A stretch of 64,000 bases of DNA, taken from NCBI GenBank assembly GCA_022606425.2, contig JAHDVF020000840.1, positions 2,542,001 through 2,606,000 on the forward strand, read 5' to 3'. A program made the position numbers and the translations under genes. Under the pieces are notes generated by a model. The model made no database searches. It saw nothing but the letters and a program-made list of their open reading frames with translations, and was not told where the DNA came from. This DNA comes from Lepidostoma basale. Taxonomy: Eukaryota > Arthropoda > Insecta > Trichoptera > Lepidostomatidae. The first letter of the stretch is position 1, and the number at the start of each line of letters is the position of its first letter. This document shows, piece by piece, positions 1-11,190 of this stretch.

Positions 1-410
1 GTATATACCGAATAAATCAATAACTATTGTATGAAAGATACACTACGTATAAATTGGTTATTTTTTATTATCACATTAATCATTCTTAGCTTTGGAGTAT
101 GGAAACGTTCCCGATATGTTTCTGTGTAAACTCGGTTGATGGATGTTACGATTGTTTGTAAGATCAATACACACCACCTTACATATAAAGGGAACTACGT
201 AGAATCAACACCGTCCGGAGATGTATATTCAAATATTCTCAATGAAAGAAGAATTTTTGATTGAATCAAGAGCAAACACAGAGAATCTGGTTTACCACTA
301 TTCATGGCGCGGGTTGGAAACCATTCAATAAATGTTTATATATTTGATATAAACATATGTTTTTTTGGAATCTTGGGTATATCCATGTAACTTGATATGC
401 AATATAACTA
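1..410. other. AT-rich sequence, nothing recognised
   Basis: No coding trace, splice-flanked block or known repeat boundary was found. The right end leads into the hammerhead-like motif at 411 and may belong to the same unrecognised repeat. Confidence 0.4.
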
Positions 411-455
411 CCCTGAAGATGGAGACTGAAACTATCTCCGAAACGTTCGTCAAGT
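411..455 (+). ncRNA. hammerhead-like ribozyme motif
   Basis: Seen: CTGAAGA at 413-419, one extra T, a 5-bp stem II (GGAGA 421-425 with TCTCC 435-439), then GAAAC and GTTCGTC (440-451). The last part reads as A-C, a four-base loop, G-U, then C as cleavage base (GUC triplet). Stem I pairing is poor. The order of core boxes is that of PLE-type minimal hammerheads. Probably a fossil. Confidence 0.5.
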
Positions 456-487
456 AAGATAAACAAAAATTACAGGATATATATATC

Positions 488-1010
<523 letters not shown>

Positions 1011-1059
1011 TTTTTATTTAGAATGAAAATGCCAATGAAAATTAAAATGAACGAATAAA

Positions 1060-1347
1060 TAAGAATGAATGAAGAAAGAATGGTAAAAAAATTATATGTT
1101 TATGATGTAAATGGAACCAGAAATAGAGGAAGACCGAGGAAAACGTGGCACGATCAAATAAATCAAATATTGAATGTCGGCCATGTGAGGAGTCAGAGAA
1201 ATCGACGCGCGTGCATGACACGATGTATGAATGTTGAGGAAGCGAGAGAATAAGTCAGGAAAGAAAAGTATGGCAGTCCAGTATTTCTGCCTACCCCTTC
1301 GGGGAGACGGCGTGATGGTTAGTTAGTTAGTTAGTTTAGTATTTGAA
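1060..1347 (+). pseudogene. RTE-R LINE tail (reference copy)
   Basis: This is the C-terminal end of an RTE-type endonuclease/reverse transcriptase, used here as the reference. Seen in order: MNEERMVKKLYV, the conserved GRPRKTWHDQINQ block, GHVRSQRNRRACMTRCMNVE, an early stop (TAA for the usual VCQ region), then WQSSISAYPFGET-like residues and the genomic tail of repeated TTAG. Proteins of this family carry the GRPRKTW-type block just before their end, and RTE elements have very short 3' UTRs ending in microsatellites. Only about 80 codons survive, so this is a dead, 5'-truncated insertion. Confidence 0.85.
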
Positions 1348-1838
1348 TGTATATTGAAGATTTTTTATTCGAGCGCCAACTGTTATTTATCCCTGCGACA
1401 TGGTGTCGCCCCGCACCCGGTCTGACAACACAACAAAGCTCCACCAAGTTAACATTCTGTTTACACAATTGTTCTTATTCGTCCAGAGCCAACCATTGTT
1501 ACCGCAGCGATCGCCGAAGATCGGAAAGATTGGCGGTTGTGCGGGGAACAGTCGCTGGGTGCAGTTTTTTACAGATCCAATCATTTATTTCCAGGGCGTT
1601 CCTTCCCAAATAGGTTTCCTTCAATTTCGTCTGATTCTCCTTGAGAAACGTAAGCAGACTGACAGATTGGCAGAATATGGAATGGTAGAAATGCGAGGGC
1701 TGAATGACAAGGAGACATTGAAAAAACCCTTCGATAAATAAAAACTCTATCAGTTGCATCAAAACGAAATATTTCAATTTTAATGTAAACCATAAAAACA
1801 TAATATTCAATATATACGTAGAAGAGTGCCAACAGCTT
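1348..1838. other. unassigned segment with overlapping ORFs
   Basis: Several 65-113 codon frames overlap on both strands, none with a recognisable domain. The GC content at 1380-1560 is slightly higher than around it. I do not call a gene. Confidence 0.3.
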
Positions 1839-1839
1839 T

Positions 1840-1975
1840 TTCAGCCACACCGAAGGTACCGGGTTTGAAATAAAAAATATCACGCTGTCTTTGGTCTAGT
1901 AGAATTCATGTGACATAAAAAATGACGATAAACTAGCTACCTATCACATGTCATGAAAATCAATAGTTTAAACAA
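1840..1975 (+). mobile_element. SINE-S, degenerate copy lacking its 5' end
   Basis: Shares the body of the SINE at 43384-43640: GCCACACCGAAGGT, a mutated B box, then the TGTGACA, CTAGCTACCTATCACATGTC and ATCAATA segments in the same order. The A box half is lost. Confidence 0.7.
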
Positions 1976-2184
1976 TGTATACAGTAATTCGGTTCAAATA
2001 ACATGTTGTATACAATTTTTTTAAAAGAAACGGGAAACTACCACATTAAAGGAAGTAGCATCGCAAGAACCAGAAAAGTAATTAGAATTTGCTGCAAACC
2101 AATCCCTTAGATTGAATTTCTTCTATATTCGCTATGATTTTGTGTTGCGAATTCATAATGTTATTTTTTTTAAACTTTGTACAC

Positions 2185-2432
2185 AACACCAACTTTATTT
2201 TAAAAAATTAAAAAACTACGTCTTTCGGACACAGAAGCCCTTCATCAGTAAAATATATATTTTTTTAAATTTACATGAATGTGATCAGTTTTGACAGATA
2301 TTAAAATACGAGTATGTGTCCAAACTGACCACATTCATGATTTTTTTTTTTAATATTTATATCACTGATTAAGGGCTTCTGTGTTTTGTTTTAATATTAT
2401 TTTTAAAAGGTTGGTGTTTTGTATTGTATAGT
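2185..2432. mobile_element. foldback element with hammerhead-like arms (family P)
   Basis: The left arm (about 2190-2300) and right arm (about 2315-2430) are inverted copies sharing CACCAAC, CAGAAGCCCTT and the TGATCAGTTTTGACAG end. On the minus strand the left arm has an exact CTGATGA (2248-2242), a 4-bp stem II and GAAA (2226-2223), but the following stem III does not fit the GUH pattern. The right arm keeps CTGATTA only. The inner ends match those of the foldback at 56625-57085. Confidence 0.55.
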
Positions 2433-2916
2433 TAAAAAAAAATATTGTTCCTAAGATTGAAACATATATATAAAACCACGCCATAAATATAAATATTTAT
2501 TGAATTCGAATGACGGTATATCATTCTTTTTAAAATTCAAATTAAGAATTTCCGGGATAAACGATATTTGTAGCAGTGTGATTCTATTTAATCGCACAAC
2601 ACTGTATCTTAAATAACAACTTAACATTGGTACAACATAATAGTTTGGCAGTGTGAAATGACGATGTTATATTCAGTTTTCAACTTAAGACATTAAATGA
2701 TCAAGTTTGGAGATAAGTTAATATTATCAAACCCCCGCACACTGTCTCACATAAGGATAAACTTAGCCAAGTACCTAACCGGTTCATTATCAACTTGAAC
2801 AGTATATAATATATCATAAAATGAGTACATACAACATGATTCACATAACAAGGATTTCCTAGATATACTGATATTGAAAAATATAAAAAAGACCCCCGAC
2901 ATAGTAAATGGTGCAC

Positions 2917-3459
2917 TTAAAGTTGTCATCGCAAACAAAAGCCTATCCAAAAAAGCTAACTGGCAGTGCAAAATTGTGTTCTTGTGCCGACCCTTATGTA
3001 TGGAAGTGAAGCATGGAACTGGCAAAAGAAGAATGAATGTATAATATATGCAGTAGAAATGAGATCTCTAAGACGAATGTGTGATAAATCTGTATTAGAT
3101 AGAGTGTCAAATGCAAGTATAAGAAGTGAATGCAGTGCGAATAATAATGAAAGGGTCGTTAAGATGGTTTGGACACATGGAAATAATGAGTGAAGACAGA
3201 ATGGTGAAAAAGGTATATGTAAACGACGTGAACGGAGCTATGTAGAAATAGAAGAAGACGAAGGAAAACATGGCACGATCAAATCAATCAAATATTAAAT
3301 ATCGGTAACGTGAGGAGTCGGAGAAATCGACGTGGGTGCATGACAAGATGTATGAATGTAGAGGAAGCGAGAGAAGTATGTCAGGACAGAACAGTGTGAC
3401 GTTCTATTATTTCTGCCTACCCCTCCGGCGAAACGGCGTAATGGTTAGTTAGTTAGTTA
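2917..3459 (+). pseudogene. RTE-R LINE tail, longer copy
   Basis: Begins further upstream than the reference copy: it includes PTLMYGSEAWNWQKKNE, MRSLRRMC and a DRVSNASIRSECSA segment, the region after the RT domain of RTE proteins. At least two frameshifts separate it from the GRPRKTW-type end. Ends in GGTTAGTTAGTTAGTTA. Confidence 0.85.
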
Positions 3460-4189
3460 AAAAATACGATATGAACTTTGGATCTTCTAGCTTACAGTGG
3501 TTCAACTCTTACATCTGATGGGAACATCGTTGAAAAGGAGTACTTGCGTAGTATCTTTTTATAGTTCGTTTAACACACAAAGCGAATTATTTGGTGTTTA
3601 ATTTATACATATAAAAAAAACATAAATTTATATAAATTTTGTACATTTGTGCTATTTGAAAACATTCAAAACAATTAAGTTTTTTTTTTGTCATGTTTTC
3701 AAATGGAAGCATAAATGTAAACTATTGTATTCTTTCTAGAAGTACTCTGTAATATAGGACGTATAAACAATGATCAATTAAATGATCAAATAAAGTCTAA
3801 ATGTTCCTCTCTGATTCGTGCTAACTTGTTAGGAGTAATGCACCCTTGATCCGAGCTGGATCTTAGAGAACAAGGACAGGAGATGCGGTTAAGCGCGCGT
3901 GAGAAAGAGACGTTATCTTGTGTAATGAATTGGTAATTAAACACGTTTAGTGTCTAGAAAGAACCACCTTGAAGAGTCATGAATTGTAGCTCGTAAGAAA
4001 TGTGAGAATCTGAGGTAATGAGACAGTGGGAAGCAAGCTTGTAGTCTTCCTAATAAGAAAATAACCATTATTAAAGTTGATGTCAAGTTAGATCCATAAT
4101 ATAAAAAGCAGTAAGATGCAAACACATTATTTTTTAAATCACTCACGTTCATATGTATAAAAATAATAGGTAAATATATTCAGCAGTAG
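3460..4189. other. 730 bp without recognisable features
   Basis: AT-rich, no coding trace or repeat match to other parts of the window was noticed. A moderately GC-richer patch lies at about 3840-3910. Confidence 0.35.
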
Positions 4190-4630
4190 CGTTAAAAGCG
4201 TACTGCTGTACGGATGTGAGACTTAGAAATCTAGCACGGACGTTATTGGAAAACTCCAGGTGTTTATAAATAGGTGCATTCGTTCAATATTCAAGATCTA
4301 TTGGCCCCAAACAGTGTCAAATGCCGTTCTCTGGACCATGGCAGGCGAAAAGCCAACCAGTCTCTAGACGCAAATGGCTGTGGATCGGTTATACCCTGAG
4401 ACGGAACCCAGCCTGCATCGCTCAGGGTGCACTAGACTGATCCCCTATGGGAGGAAGCGGAAGCGAGGCAGACCTAGAGCTACTCGGAGAAGAGTCCTGC
4501 AGGACGAGGTTAAAGCAGCAGGCCTCACCTGGGATGATGTTAGGCATCAGACATGCGATAGTGTCGGGTGGAGAAGGATCCTTGAGGCCCTAAGCACCAC
4601 GGAGGTGTGACAGGACAAGAAGAAGAAGAA
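4190..4630 (+). pseudogene. RTE-C LINE tail
   Basis: A second RTE-like family. Reading across frameshifts gives LLYGCET, then a GEKPTS segment, LHRSGCTRLIPYGRKRKRGR, and GLTWDDVRHQTCDSVGWRRI before the stop, followed by a GAAGAAGAAG tail. The K/R-rich GRPR and late WDDVR...RVGWRR blocks are typical of C-terminal ends of this LINE type. The copy at 60395-60745 is the better-preserved relative. Confidence 0.75.
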
Positions 4631-5439
4631 TACGTAATTTTTTTTTATCCAAAAACAACGTAGGAAGGATTTTGTTATTTAAATTCAACTAGCTAACTTA
4701 CAGACAATGCAAAAAAACGTTTCTGACAAATCATCACATAAAAAAATACATAACGGATACGAGGGTCCTTCAGATTTATAAGATAAGTGTCTACTCTTAA
4801 GAGTGTTAACACTAGAACTTTATTTTCAAGAAAAAATGTGATTGCAAAGAAATCAACTCCAGTAATTCTTTAAAGATTCACAATAGCCTTTGTAAATATA
4901 ATCAAAATCAAATCAATCAAGAGATTTCACTAAAATCATTTTAACAGATTATCGTGATAAAAATCTATATTTCTTAAGTTCCAATGTTATCCAATCAACT
5001 TATTTATAATAATTTTAATTGACACGGTATGACTCGTGTTAGAACCAAATATTATTTTGCTTATTCGTACGAACAAGACTTTGCGTAAGATCTACGTATG
5101 TATATAAAAAATACATATGCATATAAAATGATATAATATTATGCACAAGCTCAAAAGCATTTCAAAACAACGTGTCAGAAAAGTAGAGAAGCAATTGGAT
5201 TAATATTCCTAACGTTTCCCGCCATTTTCCGACAACAACGACTTCAGCGCCACTCTTCGTTGCGACTTTTCACCAAAGCTTAAATAATATACAGAGAATG
5301 GTTAATATGTTAGATACACTTATTTTAATTTTCTAAAACCCACTAATTGTAAATGAGAATATAACGTGAGGAGCATTTTTTATAATTATTTCAGATCATA
5401 TAATAATCGTCACTGTAGTAACATATTTTATCAAACTAG
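4631..5439. other. non-coding stretch with an E2F-like site
   Basis: Mostly AT-rich. A short GC-richer block at 5160-5280 holds TTTCCCGCCATTTT at about 5214-5227, which fits the E2F consensus TTTSSCGC. Positions 4905-4945 resemble the 3' part of family E (AAGAGATTTC..AAAATCATT). No gene seen. Confidence 0.3.
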
Positions 5440-5662
5440 CTAACTGACCATCACGCCTTCTCTCCGAAGGGGTAGGCAGAAATAATGGACTACCACACTT
5501 TTCTTTCCTGACATATTTCTCTCGTTTCCTCAACATTCATACATCGTGTCATGCACGCACGACGATTTCTCTGACTCCTCACATGGCCGACATTCAATAT
5601 TTAATTTATTTGATCATACCATGATTTCCTCTGTCTTCCTCTATTTCTGGTTCCATTTATTT
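5440..5662 (-). pseudogene. RTE-R LINE tail
   Basis: Minus-strand copy beginning, in window order, with the CTAACTGACCATCACGCC 3' end. It covers only the last 70 or so codons and runs out at the TGGTTCCATTTA (NGTR) position. Confidence 0.8.
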
Positions 5663-6179
5663 CTGGTGTTATTTAATCAATGGTTACAATACATTAAAAA
5701 TTACTTAATTTTTCAAAGCAATAATATTTCTTAACAAATGAGATATTTCGTTAAGATTATAATTCGATATACATCAATGAAGAGCAAAAAAAACGTAACT
5801 ATTTCACTGGTAATAATTATTGTATTTTAAAGTCAAAAATTTGTAAAATGCATCGCCGAGTTTGCAAATTTTATGATTAAGCCACTTCAAAAATTTCATC
5901 AAATATTATAGAAGCAAGTTTATGCCATGCGCAAAATGTATTAAAAGAGAGTCTAAAAATATGGCAGTGGAATGTTAAATCTCAAGTTGACAAGACACGT
6001 ATGGAGAACATTTGCAACGCGTGGTCGAGATAAGGAGGAAAATGCATTGCAGACTTCTGTCGCCAAGAGCTCAACTAAATATCCTGGCAGCTGTGGTAGA
6101 TGGAAATTTCAGTCGAAGAATAGCAAAATTAAAACAGTAGAAACGTATTCTGCAAAACAACACAAATTTAACACTGACT
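5663..6179. other. unassigned AT-rich DNA
   Basis: Contains a 69-codon open frame at 5972-6181 with no recognisable domain; its composition does not stand out. Nothing else seen. Confidence 0.3.
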
Positions 6180-6735
6180 AAGCATTACACCGTCTCCCCG
6201 AAGGGACAGGCAAAAATAATAGTCAGCCACGCTGTTCTTTCCCGATAAACTTCTCTCGATTCTTAAGGATTAATTTTATCTCAATAGAGACGAAGATGTA
6301 ATTATTATTTTTTATTATTATTATTTTATTTTTTTTGGAAACAGATTATGGTGGTCAAGACGTTTACAGGACTTATGACCTGTCATTGGTTGGGTTTAGC
6401 AATCGCTTTATGTAATACAACATTCCCCGTTCCACCCTTCTTACGACCACCACGTCTAACAAATTTTTGAAAGATGTATATATGCTAATATGTTGAGGAA
6501 CACTTCACATATTTTTGTTCAATCTACACTAGCGCCATCTATTAAGATTAGGCCATCTATTAAGATATTCTCTCGATTCTTCAACATTCATACATTTCAT
6601 GCACGAGGGTCGATTGTTCTGATTCCTCCGATATTCAATATTTGATTTATTTAACCATGTCACGTTTTCTTAGGTCTCCCTCTATTTCTTGTTCCATTTA
6701 CATCGTATACATATACTTTTTCACCTTTATTTTTA
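6180..6735 (-). pseudogene. RTE-R LINE tail split by an insertion
   Basis: Two collinear minus-strand pieces of RTE-R (6180-6264 and 6568-6735) flank a family M element. The sequence TTCTCTCGATTCTT occurs at both edges, so the LINE was here first and was interrupted later. Confidence 0.85.
6265..6567 (+). mobile_element. family M element with 14-bp target duplication
   Basis: About 303 bp inserted into the RTE-R copy, flanked by perfect 14-bp repeats (6251-6264 and 6568-6581). It starts with ATTTTATCTCAATAGAGACG, carries GACCTGTCATTGGTTGGGTT and ends in a duplicated CCATCTATTAAGAT. Other copies are near 7516, 32650 and 38650. A 14-bp target duplication suits retrotransposition more than a cut-and-paste MITE. 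No ORF. Confidence 0.8.
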
Positions 6736-7515
6736 CAGTACCCTTGAGATAATTAATTCATAAAAATGGCACTTTATAATCATCCAATAAATTATTACTA
6801 TTATATTAGCGATTTACAGAATTATAGAATTAGTATAATTAAAATAAGATGGGAAAATATTTTAAAAATTGATTATTCGATAATAAAATAAAAGCAACAT
6901 AATTTTTTTTTAATCTTCTTCCGGAAATTGATTTGCAATTCAAATATTTAAAAATAATTTAAGAAGCTTTTTATTGCTATAAATAATAACAAATTGTATA
7001 AATTCGGATGAAAATACGGAAATTTAATTTTAAATCCGGAAAATTTAAGAATATTTCTTTTGAAGATTTTGTAATGAGAAGAAGTATTCAAAATGGTAAA
7101 TATTGAAAGCAAAGAAATACTTAATTAAGCAAGAAGATTGAAATGAGAGAAAAACGTTTTAAGTTGTTTTTTGTATGTTACTACATAAAATTTTTCAAAT
7201 AGAAGAAATTATGAAATTCTAAAAATAGAAATTTAGATTGAATTTTTTTTTAATGTTTACAATTAAGAAGAATATTACTGAAATATATGTGTAGTATATA
7301 TTGAATTTGAAGGAAGATGAAGCGTCCAAAATAATGTATTTTTTGGGTTGGGAACATTCGTAAATAAAGATAACTAACTAACCAATGGAGAATACACCGG
7401 AGTAGGGCATACAGAATTAGAAAATTCCATATCAATCGAATCGTATTACTTATAATACAATATAATAAAACACTAGGAAACTTTAATAAAATTAATGCAC
7501 AGAATATATAAAATT
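6736..7515. other. AT-rich stretch, nothing recognised
   Basis: Very AT-rich with long runs of A and T. A short ATAACTAACTAACC at about 7370 could be the last bases of an RTE-R tail. Confidence 0.3.
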
Positions 7516-7845
7516 AATGGGTTAAGCGATCGCTTTATGTTAACAACATTCCCCATTCCGCCCTTATTACGACCACCACGTCTGACAACTTTTTGAAAGA
7601 TGTATTTATATATGCTATAATGTTGGGAAACACTTCAATCTACACTTCAATCTACACTAGCGCCATCTATTAAGATTAGGTGTAAGTATTAATCAGAAAA
7701 TCTTTATTAATGGAATGTGAAAGGTATCATACAATTGCTAGACAACGCCAGGAGAATACTGCTCCAATTTTTTAATGCTTTTTTAAAGTTTTAAAGTAAT
7801 AATTTACATCTTTGTCTCTATTGAGATGCAATCAATCCTTAAATG
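7516..7845 (+). mobile_element. family M element, 5'-shortened
   Basis: Matches the copy at 6265 from GGGTTAAGCGATCGCTTTATG to ACTAGCGCCATCTATTAAGA, then continues 150 bp further. Its right end (TTTACATCTTTGTCTCTATT, near 7805) is the inverted complement of the left end of other copies, showing that full-length elements have terminal inverted repeats of about 30 bp. Confidence 0.7.
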
Positions 7846-8057
7846 ATTAACCCGCAATGGGTAAAATCCAGTATTTGTGTACAAGCATTGGTAACATTCA
7901 AGAAAACAGTATTACAGTGTAGAACTATTGGCTGGGGAGGCGCTTTTAAGACCCACATGACCGCTTTTGGAAGTTGCTCGGCGAAAGCTATTAACAGTTA
8001 GCTTAAGAATATCGCTAGACATCTCCTTAGACGAATTGTTCAACAGTTTGATGTGCT

Positions 8058-8080
8058 ACCTAACCTAACCTAACCTAACC
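8058..8080 (-). repeat. short interstitial (TTAGG)n telomeric tract
   Basis: Four perfect CCTAA units plus CC. TTAGG is the ancestral arthropod telomere repeat. The flanking 140 bp (7920-8057) and the bases after it are not repeated elsewhere in the window. Confidence 0.8.
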
Positions 8081-8099
8081 TTCGGTAAGGACAACGTCT

Positions 8100-9180
8100 G
8101 TTGGGTCCACTAGTATAGAATAAAAAATCGTTTGAGTATCACCTCCTACTACACAAATTGTGTTTGTGTCAAAATTTCAAAAATATTACATTACACAAAA
8201 CGTTTATCAAGTATAAAAAAATTTTATGTGAGAATTTCAAAATGACGAGTTTTCTCATAATTTAGAATATAATTATGATAATGCATTTGATTACGCTTTT
8301 TATATGTTAAAGTTATTTATGTTTAACAAAAAAATTAACTATTAAATTACGGAGCTTTGAATTTTATTATTGCTGAAAGCTAGAGTAAATAACTTATAAC
8401 ATTATAATTTAATACGGATCCATATTGTATTAATGTTTTGAAACGCTAAAACACCAACTGTTTTCTACGAGTACACTTAATAAAAAATTTCGTTTTTATT
8501 ACCGTCTGACAATAAGCCGTCCTATGCCATAATTCTGAAAATTCTCTAATAAATATTTTACTTATTCGTAGATATTAAAAGCTTGTAGGCTATAAACATA
8601 CGAATTAACTTTTAGAGTGTGTACATTGAGACGATCCTTAATATTAAATAGTCAGCTGCTTTTTATTAAACTTCATGATAAATATTTGTGGTTTGTTATA
8701 TTATGATAAAAAATATATTTATTTTATTGACTTGGTAAGAACTATTACATTTTTTGACGTAATGCCATCAATAATATTCACTATCAATATATATATTTTT
8801 AATGAATTTAAATAATAAGAAATATTGTAAACATTTTCGAGAGATACAGTGCATTGCACATAAACGTCTAATTCTCTTCAAATTCTCTCATGAATCAACG
8901 AAATTCATTTCTATAAAAAATTATAATAAATATTATAGTTGTAATAAGCAGGTTGACCTATAAATAATTATTAAATTATAAAAATGATTTTTAGTAGATT
9001 TAAGACAAGAGAAAAAATATTTTAGGTACACACGGCTTCAAGGGTACATAAAAAAACAATTGATGGTTCCACTTTTGGCCGAAATGTATGCAATTCAAAT
9101 ACGTATCTATAACAAAAATGACATATCCAAGACTAGTCCTCACTTTGTAAGTATTTACTATATATAATATACAAATGGTT
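8100..9180. other. 1.1 kb AT-rich, no features
   Basis: No coding trace, no inverted repeat and no match to the repeat families of the window was noticed. Confidence 0.35.
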
Positions 9181-9422
9181 TATTTATTGTTTCTTGAACA
9201 ATGATGTAAAACTCCATATTAAATTGTATGAAAAAACGATGGTTTTAAGGAGTTTTATTATAATATTTATGTATGACATGTTTCGCCCTTCTAAGGCATT
9301 ATCAAATTTGATTATCAACGATATTTCATAATGCTTTAGACTAGCGAAACATGTCATGCATAAATATTATAACGAAACTTCTTAAAAACTATCGTTTTTT
9401 CATACATATTAATACAAATGGT
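9181..9422. mobile_element. family F foldback element
   Basis: Two inverted arms: outer ends TTTATTGTTTCTTGAACAAT, then GAAAACG-like, AGTTTTATTATAAT, and an inner segment GACATGTTTCGCCCTT. The left arm read on the minus strand (9308-9270) gives TTGATAA, T, a GCCTT/AGGGC hairpin, GAAAC, AT, GTC: a hammerhead layout with C3 and G8 substituted. The right arm ends imperfectly. Confidence 0.75.
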
Positions 9423-9749
9423 TTACTTTTTCAAACAAAACTGCATAGTTTTTTACTCTGTCCTGTAAAGTTGACGGTAATGTAGTGAAAAAATTATTAA
9501 GCATTGAATTACGCTCGAGTATAATTATAGTACTCAAAACATATATGATGAGTAAACAGAATAATTAACAACTTGTGTATGAGGAAGCTTAATAAGCTCC
9601 TCATATTAAATGCTTTGAAATTAAACTTTAAGTCAGGGGTATTAAAAGTAATCACAGATCGCCGCTGCTTTCTACAATAATGAAGGTGTTATTAAGCCTA
9701 CAGAACTAAAGACAATTATAAAATATAATAGAAAGCCTCGGATCCCTGT
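9423..9749. other. no recognisable features
   Basis: AT-rich linker between the foldback and the GC-richer block that follows. Confidence 0.3.
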
Positions 9750-10100
9750 AAAGGGATAATCGTTGCCGGCGAATTATTAATACGAACTCTCCCCAAGCGA
9801 TTTCGAGCCAATCCCAAAAATAGGATGAGACCGGCGGTAACGCAGGCCTACCCGGCAGGTGTGTGGGTACAGACGACCTAATAAGTGTACAAGGGTACGC
9901 GTGCAATGTTGTGTCTGCCCGTATCGATCCATCTCCCCGGCCCGGCCCAAAGTCATAGCAACCAGCCGCCCACGGGAGCCGCCCTCCCGCCGGAGCAAAT
10001 ACATGATTTGTCCTCTGCCGCCTCCCCGCCTAAATTTTATCTCTCCGCAGCGTATCTGTCGGCTCCAATCTCGCGAAAACACAAACGAATGATGTAAGTA
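9750..10100. other. GC-rich single-copy block
   Basis: GC content well above the surroundings, with no relative elsewhere in the window. Open frames of 66-101 codons overlap on both strands, which high GC alone explains. On the plus strand TCTCTCCGCAG (10035-10045) and GATGTAAGTAG (about 10090-10100) could form an acceptor and donor around a roughly 45-base exon, but nothing supports expression. May be regulatory. Confidence 0.35.
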
Positions 10101-10164
10101 GGTACTCGTATGGACTCAATGAAGTTAGTATTTTTTAAAGCTTTGTTCTTTTTATAACAACAAA

Positions 10165-10855
10165 CCATCACGCCTTTTTTCGAGAGTGTAGGCAGAGAAA
10201 ATCTATCAAATCAAATCAAATCAAATCAGTTTATTTCATCAACAGACATTACAAAATCTATTTTTAAGGCATCTATTATTATCGTCATCATATATTATCA
10301 TCATATATTAAGGCCGTATACTACCAGAATCTCTTCGAAGCTGTAGAGAATTGGTTCCGAGCATTCCCAAAAGAAATGCCGTGGGATAGAGCCACGGATA
10401 GCTACCATACTCCCTCATGTAGAGACACCTCAGAATTTTTTTCTGAACCCTCTCCAGCATAACGGAATATCTAGCTTCTTGAGGACTCCATATCACAGAA
10501 CCACATTCGAGTCTGCTCCGAACCAATGCGTTGTATAGGACACTGAGCACATTGGGATCCCTTAAAACCCTGCCGGTCCGGACGATGAAGCCCAACATCC
10601 TCAGTACAGTGCCACAAATTCTCTCAATATGTGCACGAAAAGTCAGCCTACTCTCATAGATGATCCCGGGATCTCTCATCGTATATATATGTGCTAGTTG
10701 CTGGTTGTTCATTGTGTATCTATAATACTCTATCCTGACAGATCTCTCTAGTTATTAGTCAGGGCTCCACATTCATACTGCGAGTCATACACGAACGTCG
10801 ATTTATTCGACTTCTAACATGACCGACCTCTCGTTATTTTTATGAATCTAATATT
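10165..10855 (-). pseudogene. RTE-R LINE tail split by LINE-T
   Basis: The 3' end (10165-10200, CATCACGCC..GTAGGCAGAG) and the body (about 10740-10855, including ACATTCATAC and CGAACGTCGATT) are parts of one minus-strand RTE-R copy separated by the LINE-T insertion. Confidence 0.65.
10203..10738 (-). pseudogene. LINE-T, C-terminal RT region with (TTTGA)n tail
   Basis: A minus-strand frame of 134 codons encodes the region downstream of the RT active site: RDPGIIYESRLTFRAHI, ALVRSRLECGSVIWSP and VQKKILRCLYM. The same layout (RDLGV.. SKLTF..HI; LLEYVSPVWSP; VQKNFIKHI) is in the intact LINE at 49604, so both are of the Jockey/CR1 group. The 3' end, at low coordinates, is a tandem AATCA tract. 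No start codon region, EN or catalytic FADD remains. Confidence 0.85.
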
Positions 10856-10924
10856 TTGGAAGCGGTATCAAGGAACCACTCTAATATTGCGAGTAAAAAA
10901 ATCCACCACTTGAGCATTGTTTTA

Positions 10925-11190
10925 ATTCCAAATAAATAATAGTGTTGTGGTTTTCATTTGATGTACTAATTTTGTAATAAAAGCGAATGAAAATGTTTGA
11001 TTTCTTGAAGTTTTGTTATATTTTATGAGAATGAAACGTTTCATCTTGCTAAGGCGTTAACAAATTGCAATTCGCCTTGCTAAGATATTTGATATTGCCT
11101 TAGCTAAGCGAAAAATTCGGCGTTTTCATTCGTGTTTATTATTAAATATGAAATTTTACATCACTATTCAAAAAACAATAAATATTCATT
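10925..11190. mobile_element. family F foldback element
   Basis: Arms with GAATGAAAATG..TTTGATTTCTTGAAGTTTT on the left and TTTTCATTCG, AAATATGAAATTTTACATCA and AACAATAAA on the right. Inner part reads TTGATATTGCCTTAGCTAAGCGAAAA, a decayed form of the ribozyme-like core. Confidence 0.65.

Noticed and set aside
9706..10097. Overlapping ORFs of 66-101 codons on both strands
   Set aside because: High local GC lowers stop frequency in all frames; no domain and no start context.
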